Origin: Omphiscola glabra | Taxonomy: Eukaryota; Mollusca; Gastropoda; Lymnaeidae | DNA: 64,000 nt | Direction of reading: 5' to 3' | Assembly (NCBI GenBank): GCA_964017045.1 | Contig: OZ024811.1 | Location: 16,948,312-17,012,311 of the forward strand | Shown: piece after piece, positions 1-11,645 of the stretch | Position numbering within the stretch: the stretch's first letter is position 1 | Layout of the letters: each line of letters opens with the position of its first letter | Made by a program: the position numbers and the translations under genes | The notes under the pieces: model-generated | Seen by the model: only the letters and a program-made list of their open reading frames with translations | What the model was told of the DNA's origin: nothing | Databases searched by the model: none

Positions 1-790
1 ATCCGCAAGCACACATATTCCATCACTCGATCACTCCATAACTCTATCATTCACTCCCTAACTCACTCACTCCCTCACTCCCTAACTCACTCCCTCACTC
101 ACTCATTCACTCCCTAACTCACTCCCCCACTCACTCATTCACTCAATCATTCACTCCCTCACTCACTCATTCACTCCCTAACTCACTCACTCATTCACTC
201 CCTAACTCACTCCCTCACTCATTCACTCCCTAACTCACTGATTCACTCCCTCACTCACTCTCTAAATCACTCATTCACTCCCTAACTCACTCCTTCACTC
301 CCTCATTCACTCCCTCACTCACTCATTCACTCCCCAACTCACTCCCCCACTTACTCATTCACTCCCTAACTCACTCCCTCACTCATTCACTCCCTCAATC
401 ACTCATTCACTCTAACTCACTCCCTCACTCACTCATTCACTCCCTAACTCACTCCCTCCCTCACTCATTCACTCCCTCACTCATTCATTCACTCCCTAAC
501 TCACTCCCTCACTCACTCATTCACTCCCTAACTCACTCATTCACTCCCTAACTCACTCATTCACTCTAACTCACTCCCTCACTCACTCATTCACTACCTA
601 ACTCACTCATTCACTCCCTAACTCACTCCCTCACTCACTCATTCACTCCCTAACTCACTCCCTCAGTCACTCATTCACTCCCTAACTCACTCCCTCACTC
701 AATCATTCACTCCCTAAATCACTCCCTCACTCATTCACTCCCTAACTCACTCATTCACTCCCTAACTCTATCATTCACTCCTACAAACTT
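1..790. repeat. ACTC-rich satellite at the left edge
   Basis: Degenerate tandem array built from ACTCACTC, CATTCACTC and CCCTAACTC blocks. A longer unit of about 20 bases (ACTCACTCATTCACTCCCTA) recurs with many indels. It runs off the left edge of the window. It has no coding potential and contains no other recognisable element. Confidence 0.95.
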
Positions 791-1053
791 ACTCACGCCT
801 AAGAGATATCCGTGCTCACGCTGAATCAACGCCCACCTGTGCTCCATACAGCCTCGATTGACACAGTGGTTTATGTGCGTAATTAACTTTGTTTTTTAAA
901 TATAAAAACAAGTGGTTAAGATAGTCAATATACCTCTAACCATGTGTGGTTTTTTCAGTGTTCAGAAGTCTTTTTTAGCCTACAAGCCACTGTCTTTAAG
1001 AGGAGTCAAAATGAATACTACATAAGCCTTTTTGAAAAAAAAAACTTGATTAA

Positions 1054-1226
1054 GGGTCGGTTCACACGATCAAATTTCGCGTCAAATTGTTGTATGAACG
1101 CACTATTTTGTGCGTGGTTTCTTTTTTGGGGCATTTGATCAAATAGTAATTTGAAAGTTGTGACAAGGCTTCATACATGAATTGCAACAAATGCTTGAAG
1201 GAAAATTTGATCGTGTGAACCGACCC
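1054..1226. mobile_element. Harbinger-like MITE, complete copy
   Basis: 173-bp non-autonomous element with terminal inverted repeats of about 22 bp: GGGTCGGTTCACACGATCAA at the left and its complement at the right. It is flanked by TAA on both sides (1051-1053 and 1227-1229). A 3-bp TWA target duplication with GGG-starting termini fits PIF/Harbinger. No transposase is present. A truncated relative lies at 12760-12896 and a divergent one at 25557-25714. The family assignment is inference from ends and duplication only. Confidence 0.75.
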
Positions 1227-1229
1227 TAA

Positions 1230-1900
1230 CACGTGTGCCCCTAACGTTTTGCCGATGAAGTCAGCTAGTTCAGTGTTTTGAAACTTTGGAGACATTATTG
1301 TGCTTAACTATAGAGAAACAAGGGTTTTACATGTGGGGAAAAGGGGGAGGGCGGGTAAATTTCTAGTTAAAAGAATACACTTACCTCGCTATAGCAGAAA
1401 TTAATTTAATGAGGAAAACAGAGAAAGTTCAAGACATTAGTTAGAACATGAGAAATTAAGCATTACATTTTAAAAAAAACCCAAATAATTGATATAATTA
1501 TAAAATGTTATAGACATTTCATGCGCTTGCATTCAACAGTCGCAGCTATGTAAAGTAATTAGTTGCAATCACGTTTAAAGTCACGAAATTTATATCCTTT
1601 ATTACGAGGATTCTCAACATATTTGCAGTGCGGCACCATTTCTTGATTTCAAAATATTTCTCGCACCCCTAAGGTTGATTTGAAAAGGTATTCCCGACAC
1701 TAACACGATAAAAATGTCCAATCAACTTGATTATTTTTCGGTTTTTCCTCATCCACTGACACCGTGTTCTACACAACATAGTTTCCAGGCGTCCCCTTGA
1801 TTAAGAAAACCCTGGTGTAGTGGTGTATCATATAAATTATATACGGTTTCCAACAGAACTTTCAATTAATTTCGATCATGTAAAAAAATTTTTTAAAAAT
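1230..1900. other. No gene seen
   Basis: AT-rich sequence without a supported exon, RNA gene or clear repeat boundary. The part at 1605-1830 looks like an old interspersed repeat but I could not define its ends. Confidence 0.5.
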
Positions 1901-1903
1901 ATT

Positions 1904-2175
1904 GCACCTTTTTTTCCCAAGCTTTGGGTTTGTTGAGTACTTTTTTTCCCAAGCTTTGGGTTTGTTGAGTGCTTTTTTTTCCAAGCTTTGGGTTTGTTGA
2001 GTGATTTTTTTTCCAAGCTTTGGGTTTGTTGAGTGCTTTTTTTTCCAAGCTTTGGGTTTGTTGAGTGCTTTTTTTTCCAAGCTTTGGGTTTGTTGAGTGC
2101 TTTTTTTTCCAAGCTTTGGGTTTGTTGAGTGATTTTTTTTCCAAGCTTTGGGTTTGTTGAGTGCTTTTTTTTCCT
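1904..2175. repeat. 32-bp minisatellite, 8 copies
   Basis: Unit CAAGCTTTGGGTTTGTTGAG followed by TG(C/A) and a T-run. Copies start at 1918, 1950, 1982, 2014, 2046, 2078, 2110 and 2142, spaced exactly 32 bp. Because 32 is not a multiple of three, all three minus frames stay open across it and give Lys/Gln-rich frames that are artefacts. Confidence 0.95.
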
Positions 2176-2457
2176 TTTCATATTTTTTATAAATATTGTC
2201 CCTCATTTATTTATGTTTTTTCAGAATTAAACCAAAACATTTCCAATAATTTAGGCCTTGGTTGAGATATTTCAAATTTAGCTTCAGAAATGTTCAAGTA
2301 TTTTTTTACTATTTTTAAAAGAAAAACAACTAAACGATAACTGAAAAGGGAACTTTATATAAACTTTGGTCAGTCCCATTAAAAGGAAGGAATTTAAGTC
2401 ACATCAATAAGTTACAATTAGCTTATAGTATTTGTGACGGACCATCAATAGAAACGC

Positions 2458-2602
2458 CGATGCATAAATTAATATATATGCATAAATTAATATATATGCA
2501 TAAATTAATATATATGCATAAATTAAAAATATGCATAAATTAATATATATGCATAAATTAATATATATGCATAAATTAATATATATGCATAAATTAATAT
2601 GT
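2458..2602. repeat. 18-bp AT-rich minisatellite
   Basis: About eight copies of ATGCATAAATTAATATAT, near perfect, with one shortened copy in the middle. It sits upstream of a LINE 3' end. Confidence 0.92.
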
Positions 2603-2718
2603 ACGAGTGTGTGTGTATGTATATAAATATTTTAAAATGCCTATCACCTTTGTTTTTTACGAATCAAAATGTGGTTTAAAGTGATTAGATCCTTATGACA
2701 AAAGTGTATTTTTTCCAG

Positions 2719-3005
2719 GTTTCAAGACTTATAAGAAACTTTACATACTACACATGTCTCGTTATCTTTAATTCCATTTGGAACACCCTTCCTGACGCTC
2801 TCAGACACAGCCAGACGCTGGAGTCCTTCAAGACAAATTTAAAAACTCATCTATTTCGCAAACACATTATGGGGTGAAGTTGCCTACCATCTTTTTCCAG
2901 CTAGTTATTAACTCCCAGCTTTGTTTTTGTACCGCGCTTCGAGCCTTTGGGGATGAAGCGTGATTTTTCAAATTGAACTTTATTATTATTATTATTATTA
3001 TTATT
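2719..3005 (+). mobile_element. LINE 3' end (reverse transcriptase C-terminus plus tail)
   Basis: A frame ending at TGA 2875-2877 encodes the typical end of a non-LTR retrotransposon polyprotein: FNSIWNTLPDALRHSQTLES, then FKTNLKTHLF. The W-N-x-L-P-x-x-(L/I)-R ... FK-x-x-L-K-T-H-L-F pattern is shared with the fragment at 8301-8416. About 120 bp further on, the 3' UTR (GCGCTTCGAGCC...) ends in (ATT)n at 2980-3005, the short-repeat tail of CR1/L2/Jockey-like LINEs. It is heavily 5'-truncated, with no RT core here. The clade cannot be fixed. Confidence 0.8.
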
Positions 3006-3009
3006 CCGT

Positions 3010-3660
3010 TATTCTAATACTTATCGTAGGGATGCGAGGTTGTTTTGTTATAGGCGGGGGAAATGTTGGTATTTATGGGGGATGCTGTGAACTGTTTTTG
3101 TTAGACGTGGTCCTCAGATTGTCTAGGGTGGGGGAAACTCATTTCCAGCCGTTGGGAAATGACTTGATCCGGGGTAATCCAAGGAAAGTTCTTCAGGCGT
3201 AAATACATTTTTTTTAATAGGTTGGAGCTTTTTGTTTGTGTCGGGAATGAACCGGGAACTTACACACAATTGGTCAGAGGATGGATGGACCACGGTGCGG
3301 CCCTGCGCAGGGACGTTCGGTGCTGCTACTGAAAGCCCGTGTAAAAATATGTCTGCTCTTAGAAAAGAAATATGGCCCTGGATGTTGATTTTTTCCCCCA
3401 TACTGTTCTTCAAGGGTTCTTATGTTGCTGACATATATTGATTTTTTCCAAGATTGTTCTTCAAGGGTTCTTATGTTGCCGTTTTTACGCCCCTGAAAAC
3501 TGCTAATTATATTTAATATCTAAACGTTGAGAAGTTCAGGAGTTACCGTGTTGATACGATTGTTGTAAGGTCAAAGGATAAAGGTGGGTAAGTTAACATT
3601 AGTAATACAGTCAAACAAGATTTCAATGACAACCAATAATCAGACAAGGTTTCAATGACA
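3010..3660. other. No gene seen; short local duplication
   Basis: No supported exon. A piece containing TTCTTCAAGGGTTCTTATGT occurs twice (around 3407-3430 and 3454-3477). This stretch lies 3' of the Kazal-1 polyadenylation signal. Confidence 0.5.
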
Positions 3661-3666
3661 TTTATT
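3661..3666 (-). promoter_or_regulatory. Polyadenylation signal of Kazal-1
   Basis: AATAAA on the minus strand, about 115 nt beyond the TAA stop of the Kazal-1 last exon. The position is typical for a short animal 3' UTR. Confidence 0.6.
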
Positions 3667-3780
3667 GTCCCACTTTTGGTTCCTTTCCTTAGCATGAGCG
3701 CTGGCTCCACATTTGATCGTTTTCGGATTCCTTAAATTGACTAGTTAACGAGTCTAACGGTTGAAAGACGATGCGCTGGT

Positions 3781-4724
3781 TTAGGGGCCTGTTTCAGGGT
3801 TTTCTGCTGGGGTTGATGGAATAGGTTCGGGTTGTGTACTAGGAGCCGGGACTGAAGCTACGGGTTCGGGTTGTGTACTAGGCGCCGGGACTGAGGCAAT
3901 TGGTTCGGGTTGTGCACTAGGTGCCGGGACTGAAGCTACGGGATCGGGTTGTGTACTAGGCGCCGGGACTGAGGCAATGGGTTCGGGTTGTGTACTAGGA
4001 GCCGGGACTGAAGCTACGGGTTCGGGTTGTGTACTAGGCGCCGGGACTGAGGCAATTGGTTCGGGTTGTGCACTAGGTGCCGGGACTGAAGCTACGGGTT
4101 CGGGTTGTGTACTAGGAGCCGGGACTGAAGCTACGGGTTCGGGTTGTGTACTAGGAGCCGGGACTGAAGCTACGGGTTCGAGTTGTGTACTAGGCGCCGG
4201 GACTGAGGCAATTGGTTCGGGTTGTGCACTAGGTGCCGGGACTGAAGCTACGGGTTCGGGTTGTGTACTAGGAGCCGGGACTGAAGCTACGGGTTCGGGT
4301 TGTGTACTAGGAGCCGGGACTGAAGCTACGGGTTCAGGTTGTGTACTAGGAGCCGGGACTGAAGCTACGGGTTCGGGTTGTGTACTAGGAGCCGGGACTG
4401 AACCTACGGGTTCGGGTTGTGTACTAGGAGCCGGGACTGAAGCTACGGGTTCGGGTTGTGGCCTAGCAGCTGGTGTCGAAGGAATGGCGGCTGTTGGAGG
4501 GTTAACAGTTGTAGCGAAGCCTGTCCTTCTGCACACTCCAGTGTACCTTAAGGTGACCCTTGAACCCTTCGGGCGATAGCAGTTGGATGATCTTAATGTA
4601 CAAGGATTTCCATACGTCCTACCGTCACTCCCGCATACAGGTTGGTATTGCATTGTACAAAAAATAGGGCATTCCCTATTATCCCATCTGCCGTCTTTGT
4701 TACCTCTGCTTCTGTCGCAGCTCA
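3781..4724 (-). CDS. Kazal-1 last exon: secreted Kazal inhibitor with Pro-rich repeat tail
   Basis: Encodes one Kazal-type serine protease inhibitor domain followed by a long repeat tail. A minus-strand acceptor (CTTCTTCCAG) precedes 4724, and the phase-1 junction with exon 5281-5224 gives a 333-residue secreted protein. The domain lies just after the signal peptide: [25 protein letters not shown], a Cys in SSNC, and GVC, making the six Kazal cysteines. By family convention P1 is the second residue after Cys2, here Met, which would suit chymotrypsin-, elastase- or subtilisin-like enzymes. The rest is 16 full copies and one partial copy of a 13-residue unit, [13 protein letters not shown], with small substitutions, ending ENPETGP and TAA. 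Such a Pro/Glu-rich tail is probably extended and may be O-glycosylated or matrix-binding (inference). The antisense frame is an artefact. Confidence 0.9.
3810..4465 (-). repeat. 39-bp coding minisatellite in Kazal-1
   Basis: DNA behind the 13-residue tail: about 16.5 tandem 39-bp units in frame, most differing at a few positions (Val/Ile, Thr/Ala, one Leu-Glu-Pro and one Pro-Asp-Pro variant). Copy number is likely to vary between individuals. Confidence 0.95.
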
Positions 4725-5223
4725 CTGGAAGAAGACAATTTATATTTAAAAATATTTTTCTCATCTATTTGTTCGTATGTAATTATTTTATTTTTTTTAA
4801 AAAAAACCTCTTTAATACATTTTTTACAATTGTTTTATTAGCGAACTGTCTATTTCATGAGAGTGCGCATTCATTTTTTAAAATGCAGATTTGCGCTTCG
4901 GGATATAAATATACTGGGTAATTATATAGTAAAAGTCCAGATATTTGACATGACGATGATTGGCACTACGACGATGTGTTAAATTTCATAAATGTATGTT
5001 AGAAACTGTTATAAGCTGATATGATATATGCCAAATAATGATGTAATGAATTTCTAGGAACGGATAAAAATTAAGTTCCTGTTTGTTATAGAAAGCGTGA
5101 GATGTTATTTTCGGAAATAATAGGGTGTAAGGCAGCCAGTGATTGGATGTTTGAAAACTAAAATGGTTGCTGACTAATATTAACAGTTTTAATTATCTCG
5201 AAACCACAAAAAAGTGCACTCAC

Positions 5224-5281
5224 CCCAGTTTGAGCCGCCGAGGCAGATCAACAACATTGAAAAGATGAGATTGTTAGACAT
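5224..5281 (-). CDS. Kazal-1 signal-peptide exon
   Basis: 58-nt coding exon: ATG at 5281 to a donor G|GTGAGT (intron starts at 5223), phase 1. It encodes MSNNLIFSMLLICLGGSNW, a short hydrophobic secretion signal. FSMLLICLGGS is identical in the Kazal-2 first coding exon, which proves paralogy and confirms the start. A possible acceptor in the 5' UTR (ATCTTTAG, exon from 5325) suggests another upstream non-coding exon. The intron to 4724 is about 500 bp and AT-rich. Confidence 0.88.
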
Positions 5282-5344
5282 CTTGTACTGATTGTGCTTC
5301 CAGCCGAGATTGGTATCACTTGCTACTAAAGATACATAAAATAA

Positions 5345-6090
5345 AGTCGGTGATAAGTTAGTCAGTCATGGTAAAAAAAAGGGATGGGGAGACTGCCAGT
5401 CAGGTTAGGTAGAAGTAGGATACACGTGAAACAGAGTATGGGAAAACCCGCTCAAGAAACAACGCAACAATACAACGAGCGTGTCGGCCAAAGACTTCTC
5501 CAGCGAACAGACAACGGCAAAAGCATTATAAAAGCACAAACAACCACTTTGCTTCACATGTGCCTCCAAGAGGACTGTCAGTCAGTCAGTCCGTTTGTCA
5601 GTCTGATGTGTGTCAATGAAAGACGTTCTGCCGAAATGTTCTAAATGTTTTAGCGTATATTTGTTTTTAAAAAAATAAAAAATAATTATAATTTTAACTG
5701 CCAATTTATATTAAAATTTCACAAATTTCTTTGAATAGAGTTATTTTTCAAAATCGTAATCATCCTAAAAGGTAACACCACAACAAATAGCATCTAATCA
5801 TAATTTGAACAGCTCGGAGATATTTACATATCTTTTTAGCACATGTCTCTTAGAACAAGCCTTTAGCACTGGTCGATTTGCTAATATGTAAACCAACTTC
5901 CAAAAGTGTTTTTTTTAAACATCACCTACCATCAAAACTACTCTAATAACACTGCTACTATAACTACATATTAACTCCTTGCTTTAAGTAAAACAACACA
6001 ATAAAAAACCCTCATAATATACCAAACTATAGTGACGCTAACCTGTTTAAATCACGAATCTGTACTCGAAGATAACACTGATGTAAAAAT
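5345..6090. other. Kazal-1 upstream region, no other gene seen
   Basis: AT-rich sequence with a short GTCAGTCA repeat near 5578. Probably 5' intron or promoter DNA of Kazal-1. No independent exon is supported. Confidence 0.45.
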
Positions 6091-6097
6091 GGTACTG

Positions 6098-6105
6098 CTT
6101 TTATA
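6098..6105 (-). promoter_or_regulatory. Candidate TATA box for Kazal-1
   Basis: TATAAAAG on the minus strand, followed about 60 nt later by AAACAG|GTTAGC (junction 6043/6042), a possible donor of a short non-coding first exon. This mirrors the arrangement proposed for Kazal-2. The donor is weak at +3, so this is tentative. Confidence 0.35.
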
Positions 6106-6414
6106 GACAGAGCAGATATATGGTCCCCTGTAAGAAAGCTGTTTTCAATAACGTTAATTACAGGAAGTAGCGGGGCAGTAAACAGATGAATAGTTTTAAC
6201 TTAAATCCAATTTTGATCTTCTGCGCAATATATGTATTTATTTTTTTTGAGCTATTAATGGCGTTTTGAAGCATTGTCGCATAAAACCATAGCATGCCTT
6301 AAGAGCAGAAGTGTTAACTAAGCGACCATTAATAATTAAGTTCTCAGGAATGATTCACGACAGATTTGGCAAGATCCTACTCGGACCGGTTATTAAACGA
6401 ACTGATGCGCGAGT

Positions 6415-6870
6415 ACAAAAGATGGTATCTACACAATATGGGTTCACCAATATAAAGATGGTATCTACACAATATGGTTTCACCAAACAAAGATAGTATC
6501 TACACAGTATGGGTTCACAAACACAAAGATGTTGTCTACACAATATTGGTTTCACAAATACAAAAATGGGATGTACACAATTTTGGATTAACGTAGAGAG
6601 AAAATTGTATCTACACAAGCTCGGATTCTCGCGTACACACATCGAATCTGATGACACAATTTGTGTTTCAGTGTACAAAGCTGGTATCCACACAGTCTTG
6701 GATTTAGGCTACAAAAACGGCATCTACAAAATCTAGGATTCATAAGTACAAAGGAATTATCTAAACAATCTTGGATTCACGAGAACAAAGATGGTATCTA
6801 TACATTCTTAGATTCACGATGACAAAGATGGTATATACACAGCTTGAATTCACGTATACAAAGAGATGTA
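6415..6870. repeat. Degenerate 35-bp minisatellite
   Basis: About a dozen diverged units of the type ACAAAGATGGTATCTACACA followed by (A)TATGGGTTCAC. Unit length drifts between about 34 and 37 bp. Divergence rises to the right, and weaker related sequence (GTTAGAAACAGAG motifs) continues to about 7080. Open frames in both strands are repeat artefacts. Confidence 0.85.
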
Positions 6871-7224
6871 TGCATACCATTTCAGATTCATCTGTATTTT
6901 CTTATTTACCATTGATGAGGGTGTCATTTTAAAGTGGTTTAGAAACAGTGGCTCTTCACATGGAATGTTACAAACAGAGGGTCTTCACGTGGAGTTTTCG
7001 AAGCAGAGGCACTTCAAATGGATTGCTAGAAACAGGGGTGTTAACATATTGAATGTTAGAAACAGAGTCAACTCACAAATGGAATATTATGAGTTTGGTA
7101 TCTATGAAAAAATAATGACTCATTGTGTTGTATGGACTTACACGAAAACAATATTGTCCTTAAAATCATTTTAAGATTTAGCCCCCAATCCACTGTCGTA
7201 CTCTGATAGAACGCCGCCCCGGGG

Positions 7225-7575
7225 GCTTACAAACAAAGCAATGGTGAGCCCGAAATAGGAAAGCCGTCTGCTGGCGGGCAGAAGAAACTTTTTAAAGACA
7301 ACCAACAAGCCACACCGAAAGCGTTCGACAGAAACCCAGACACGAGGGAGGAAAAAGCAAAGGATCGAACATCATGGCGTTCCACTTTACACAGGGGCTC
7401 CACGCAACATGAAGTTGGCAGAACAGCGGCTGCGAAGCGCAAGAGACATGCCAGGAAGCCCCGGTCTGAATCTGCTCGCGGAGATGCCCCTTTATTCCCC
7501 TGCACCTACTGCACAATAAAATTTGGTGCCAGAATCGGCCTCATTGGCGATGAGCGTACCGACAGACAGAACTAA
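7225..7575 (+). mobile_element. LINE polyprotein C-terminal fragment with zinc knuckle
   Basis: One plus frame from about 7252 to a TAA at 7573-7575 reads GKPSAGGQKKLFKDNQQATP, then KAKDRTSWRSTLHRGS, and ends with a Cys-x2-Cys motif: CTYCTIKFGARIGLIGDERT. This is the usual tail of a non-LTR retrotransposon ORF2: a basic region, a W-R helix, and a C2H2-like finger that normally ends in H-x-R-x-H. The last His positions are mutated (GDERT), so it is a decayed copy. The upstream RT domain is absent. The opposite-strand frames here are shadows. Confidence 0.8.
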
Positions 7576-7739
7576 TCTGATGATTAAAGTGGTCATGGTC
7601 GACACTCGACTGAAGAACAACAATTATAACACTACCGAGAGTGACTAGAAGTTTGTACAATATTATGAAAAAAAAAGAAGAAATGAAGATCGTAAATGGC
7701 GGATATCAGTCTAGGGAATCAGCTGATCCTCTTCAAGCG

Positions 7740-8195
7740 GGATCTGGATTCCAGAAGTGTCAGGATACCACCGGGATAAGGATTACACCGGGAAACGGGA
7801 TCCCGACGGGATCGGGAACCCACTAGGATCGGGATCCCTCAGGGATCGTAAACTTACGTAGATCGGGATCCAACCTGTGTAGGATCCCATCGTCATCAGG
7901 ATACCACGGGATATGGATACCGACGGTCTCGGGTACCCACCGGGATCTGGGCAGACGGGCTCGGGAACCCATCTGTATCGGTACCCTATCGGGATGCATC
8001 GGTATCAGGAACCCATAAGGATCGGATTCCCAACGTGATCGAAATCCTACCGGGATCAGGATACAACCGGGATCGGGATCCAAACAGTATCGGGATCCTA
8101 CTGGAAATGGGATCACAAAGGGATTATGATCCAACGTGATCGGAATTTCACTGGGATCGGGATCCAACGGGAAACGGTATCACACAATGGCGAAT
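7740..8195. repeat. GGGATC-rich degenerate minisatellite
   Basis: Loose tandem array of GGGATCGGGATCC and CACCGGGATCAGGATA-type units, markedly GC-richer than its surroundings. Period is about 25-30 bp with many indels. Confidence 0.85.
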
Positions 8196-8300
8196 TTTAT
8201 CTTTTCATGTAACAGTATAACGTTATGTGTGCTATTTTGATGGTATGTAGAATCAAGGGAGATAATAAGAAGATATGGATATCTCTTTTTTTTCTTTCTG

Positions 8301-8685
8301 CTCCCACAAACTACAAACAATGGAATTCTCTCCCACTACACATCCGCAATATACAGACCACCCAGGCCTTCAAAAGTGCACTCAAAACACATCTCTTTAA
8401 ACAACTATCCACCTGATTCCCCCCTCTCACCGCTAAACGATGCTGCTGGCTGCCTTCCATGGCTTGACATGTAAACGATCTGAAATGTGTGGGATGAATA
8501 TACATTGGTGTTTGTTTTGTTGCAATAAATTTGTTTTTTGTTTTTTTCAAATTAAATAAATCTATTTTACTTTTTAAAGTCACAATTATGTTTGCTAAAA
8601 TTTTTATGTTACAGCGCAGTGAGCTCAGCCCTAGGCTGGGGTTACGCGCTAAATTAGACCACTGATAAAAATAATAATAATAAAC
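8301..8685 (+). mobile_element. LINE 3' end
   Basis: The frame ending at TGA 8414-8416 encodes QWNSLPLHIRNIQTTQAF, then KSALKTHLFKQLST, the conserved C-terminus of a Jockey/CR1-like ORF2. It is followed by a 3' UTR with the motif GCCCTAGGCTGGGGTTACGC at 8628-8647 and a short (ATA)n tail near 8668-8685. A closely similar 3' UTR lies in the opposite orientation at 61498-61580. 5'-truncated and inactive. Confidence 0.8.
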
Positions 8686-8689
8686 GGAC

Positions 8690-10330
8690 AGTGTAAGCAG
8701 TCATGTTGGAAAAAGGTGTAAAGCGTCTGTACTATAGTTAAGTGTGTGAAATTTATGAAAACAGTAGAAAACATATTTAATGAAAACCAATTGAATACAT
8801 GTTTATGTATGTATATATATATATATGGATATTCTGCAGTATCAGTATCAGTGAAGTTGTTATTTATCGTATGAAAAAGTTCTTGGTGTAATAAAGTCCA
8901 CTGCTAGTTACTTCAAGTTACTGGATGATTTACTTTAATTACATTTGATGTCCAGTGACAACTCAGTTGGCATAAACTTAGTTAACCATCAGCAGTGTAT
9001 CACTAGCAACGGGGTGAACGGTTACAATTACCAGCTTAATTTTTGTTTAATGACAGTAGATGCATGGATTTTGCCTCTCTTCTTTTATCTGTTAAGAAAA
9101 TTCGATGTTATTACGTGACTTTAAACAAAAAAATAAACAAAAATATATAATTTACCCAATTGTATTATATCGGGTTAAACTCATAGAACCAATTGTTTAC
9201 TATTTGAACTATAAAGGATAATATGCAACATCGAATCGCTCATTAAAGTTATTATTTTGTCGGCATAGACTTGGAAGGTTTCAATTTAAAATAATGAATC
9301 TTTAATTAAATTTTTTTTTTACGTATCTATTTGTTTTTCGATTGACCCACGTATCGAATGGTTAATTATTATTTAACCGGCTATAGCACCGCTCAAACAA
9401 TGGCGGCCGCGGTGGTTTCTCACCACACGCAATTTTGATTTAAAAAGATGGTACACTTTTGTGAAAAGACTGTTTCTTAGGTTATTCTGCGTTTGTTCGT
9501 TTGTGTGCGGTCGAGTATTTTGTCTCACGTTTGAACAACCCACTGCTCTCCAAATAAGCTGATACAAAGAACATTGTCTAAAACAGTTCTCCAAATAAGC
9601 TGAGAAAGAAATTCTAGAAATTAAGTCACCTACTAATCGCATTAATTAGTAAAAAATATAACGCATTATAACGTAAACGACATTTTCCCAATCAAGGTAG
9701 GAGTGGGTAAGTAATGACGCAGAACATTTCCTCGGTGAAGTCAAAGAGAGCAAAGCATAAGGGAGGTAACTAGTGGTGGCTGAATTAGCTCTACGTTGAA
9801 ATGAAAAAGTCAAGACATTGCTCTTGAAAAGGGAATAGTGTCAATAAAAAGGCTATAACCGCAAATAATAATTACAATCTAATGCTTTGTCATAATCCCG
9901 TGTTACGCAAGAAAGTAAGATGTTGAAAAACTTAATGCCAGTCAGGCAACGAAGCCAAGATATAGCATTCCAACTGGCGGAAAATTCCAGTGTATGTGCC
10001 AACGTTAGTCGCATAAATTACAGTTTCCGAGTGTTTTCCGATAATTTATAATTTACCTACACATAGACTAAGTGACATCTAAACATATTTCAAGTGTACA
10101 ATCTTCCATTTTTTTAAATGAGTTGTGAAAACGGTTCTGACGACTGTACAAACGATAGGGGAATGGGAATGCAAAACATGTTTGTGGTAGGGATGGTTTC
10201 AAGTATCAGTCAAGTTGTATATTGAATTTAGTAAACTGCCTTGCTTCCATATAGACCAAAAGTAGCGGAATTCTGAAGCATGTCAGCTGAGATGAACTAC
10301 AACAGTCTCTTTAGTACTAAGCATATACCG
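8690..10330. other. No gene seen
   Basis: Unique-looking AT-rich sequence with a TATA microsatellite (8812-8826). A short duplicated piece containing TCTCCAAATAAGCTGA occurs near 9546 and 9590. No exon with convincing splice signals was found on either strand. Confidence 0.5.
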
Positions 10331-10334
10331 GAAA

Positions 10335-10640
10335 ATTAGATGTTCCTTCAGATTCAATCTCAGTTCCAGAAGAACAGACAGTTCCTTCAGTACCAAGCTC
10401 AGTTCCAGAAGACGCGGCAGTTCTTTTACTGCCAAGTTAAGTTCCAGAAGATGACACAGTTCCTTCAGTACCAAGCACAGTTCCAGAACATGAGACAGTT
10501 CCTTAAGTATCAAGCTCAGTCCCAGAACACGCGGCAGTTCCTTTACTGCCAAGTTAAGTTCCAGAACATGAGACAGTTCCTTTAGTATCAAGCTCAGGTC
10601 CAGAAGAAGCGACCGTTCCTTCTTTACAAAGTTCACCTTC
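10335..10640. repeat. 39-bp minisatellite, about 7 copies
   Basis: Unit of the type GTTCCTTCAGTACCAAGCTC followed by AGTTCCAGAAGA. Since 39 is a multiple of three, long frames appear on both strands (Leu/Glu-rich on minus, Gln/Phe-rich on plus). There is no splice or homology support for a protein. Confidence 0.92.
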
Positions 10641-10739
10641 AGAAAACGAATCGATTATTTCATTTTTCACATTTGTTTTATAGGCAAGAGGAACATGAAT
10701 CCAAGCCCACCTTAGATTTCAACTTCGCTCATTTTTTGA

Positions 10740-11645
10740 ACAAACAATAAGTCCCATTCAAACCTCTCTTTATGTAGAAACAAACATTGAGTCCCATTCA
10801 AACGTCTCCTTATGTAGAAACAAACATTGAGTCCCATTCAAACGTCTCCTTATGTAGAAACAAACAATGAGTCCCATTCAAATGTCTCTTAATGTAAACA
10901 AACAATGAGTCCCATTCAAACGTCTCATTATGTAGAAACAAACAATGAGTTCCATTCAAATTCAAACGTCTCCTTATGTAGAAACAAACAATGAGTTTCA
11001 TTCAAACGTCTCTTTATTTACAAACAAGCAATAAGTCCCATTCAAACGTCTCCTTATGTAAAAACAAACAATGAGTCCCATTCAAACGTCTCCTTATGTA
11101 GAAACAAACAATGAGTCCCATTCAAACGTCTCCTTATGTAAAAACAAACAATGAGTCCCATTCAAACGTCTCCTTATGTAAAAACAAACAATGAGTCCCA
11201 TTCAAACGTCTCCTTATGTAAACAAACAATGAGTCCCATTCAAATGTCTCTTTATGTAAACAAACAATGAGTCCCATTCAAACGTCTCCTTATGTAGAAA
11301 CAAACAATGAGTTTCATTCAAACGTCTCTTTATTTACAAACAAGCAATAAGTCCCATTCAAACCTCTCTTTATGTAGAAACAAACAATGAGTCCCATTCA
11401 AACGTCTCCTTATGTAAAAACAAACAATGAGTCCCATTCAAACGTCTCCTTATGTAGAAACAAACAATGAGTTTCATTCAAACGTCTCTTTATTTACAAA
11501 CAAGCAATAAGTCCCATTCAAACCTCTCTTTATGTAGAAACAAACAATGAGTCCCATTCAAACGTCTCCTTATGTAGAAACAAACAATGAGTCCCATTCA
11601 AACGACTCTTTATTTACAAACAAGCAATGAGTCCCATTCAAATCT
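10740..11645. repeat. 40-41-bp minisatellite, about 22 copies
   Basis: Unit AAACAAACAATGAGTCCCAT followed by TCAAACGTCTCCTTATGTAG. Several multi-unit blocks are repeated (for example one containing TTTATTTACAAACAAGCAAT near 11010, 11325, 11490 and 11610), a sign of higher-order amplification. Confidence 0.95.

Noticed and set aside
1862..2206. Lys-rich minus frames of about 80-114 codons
   Set aside because: A 32-bp minisatellite with T-runs; open in all three minus frames.
3977..4579. 200-codon plus frame rich in [13 protein letters not shown]
   Set aside because: Antisense of the Kazal-1 39-bp coding repeat; the opposite strand has the Kazal domain, signal exon and splice sites.
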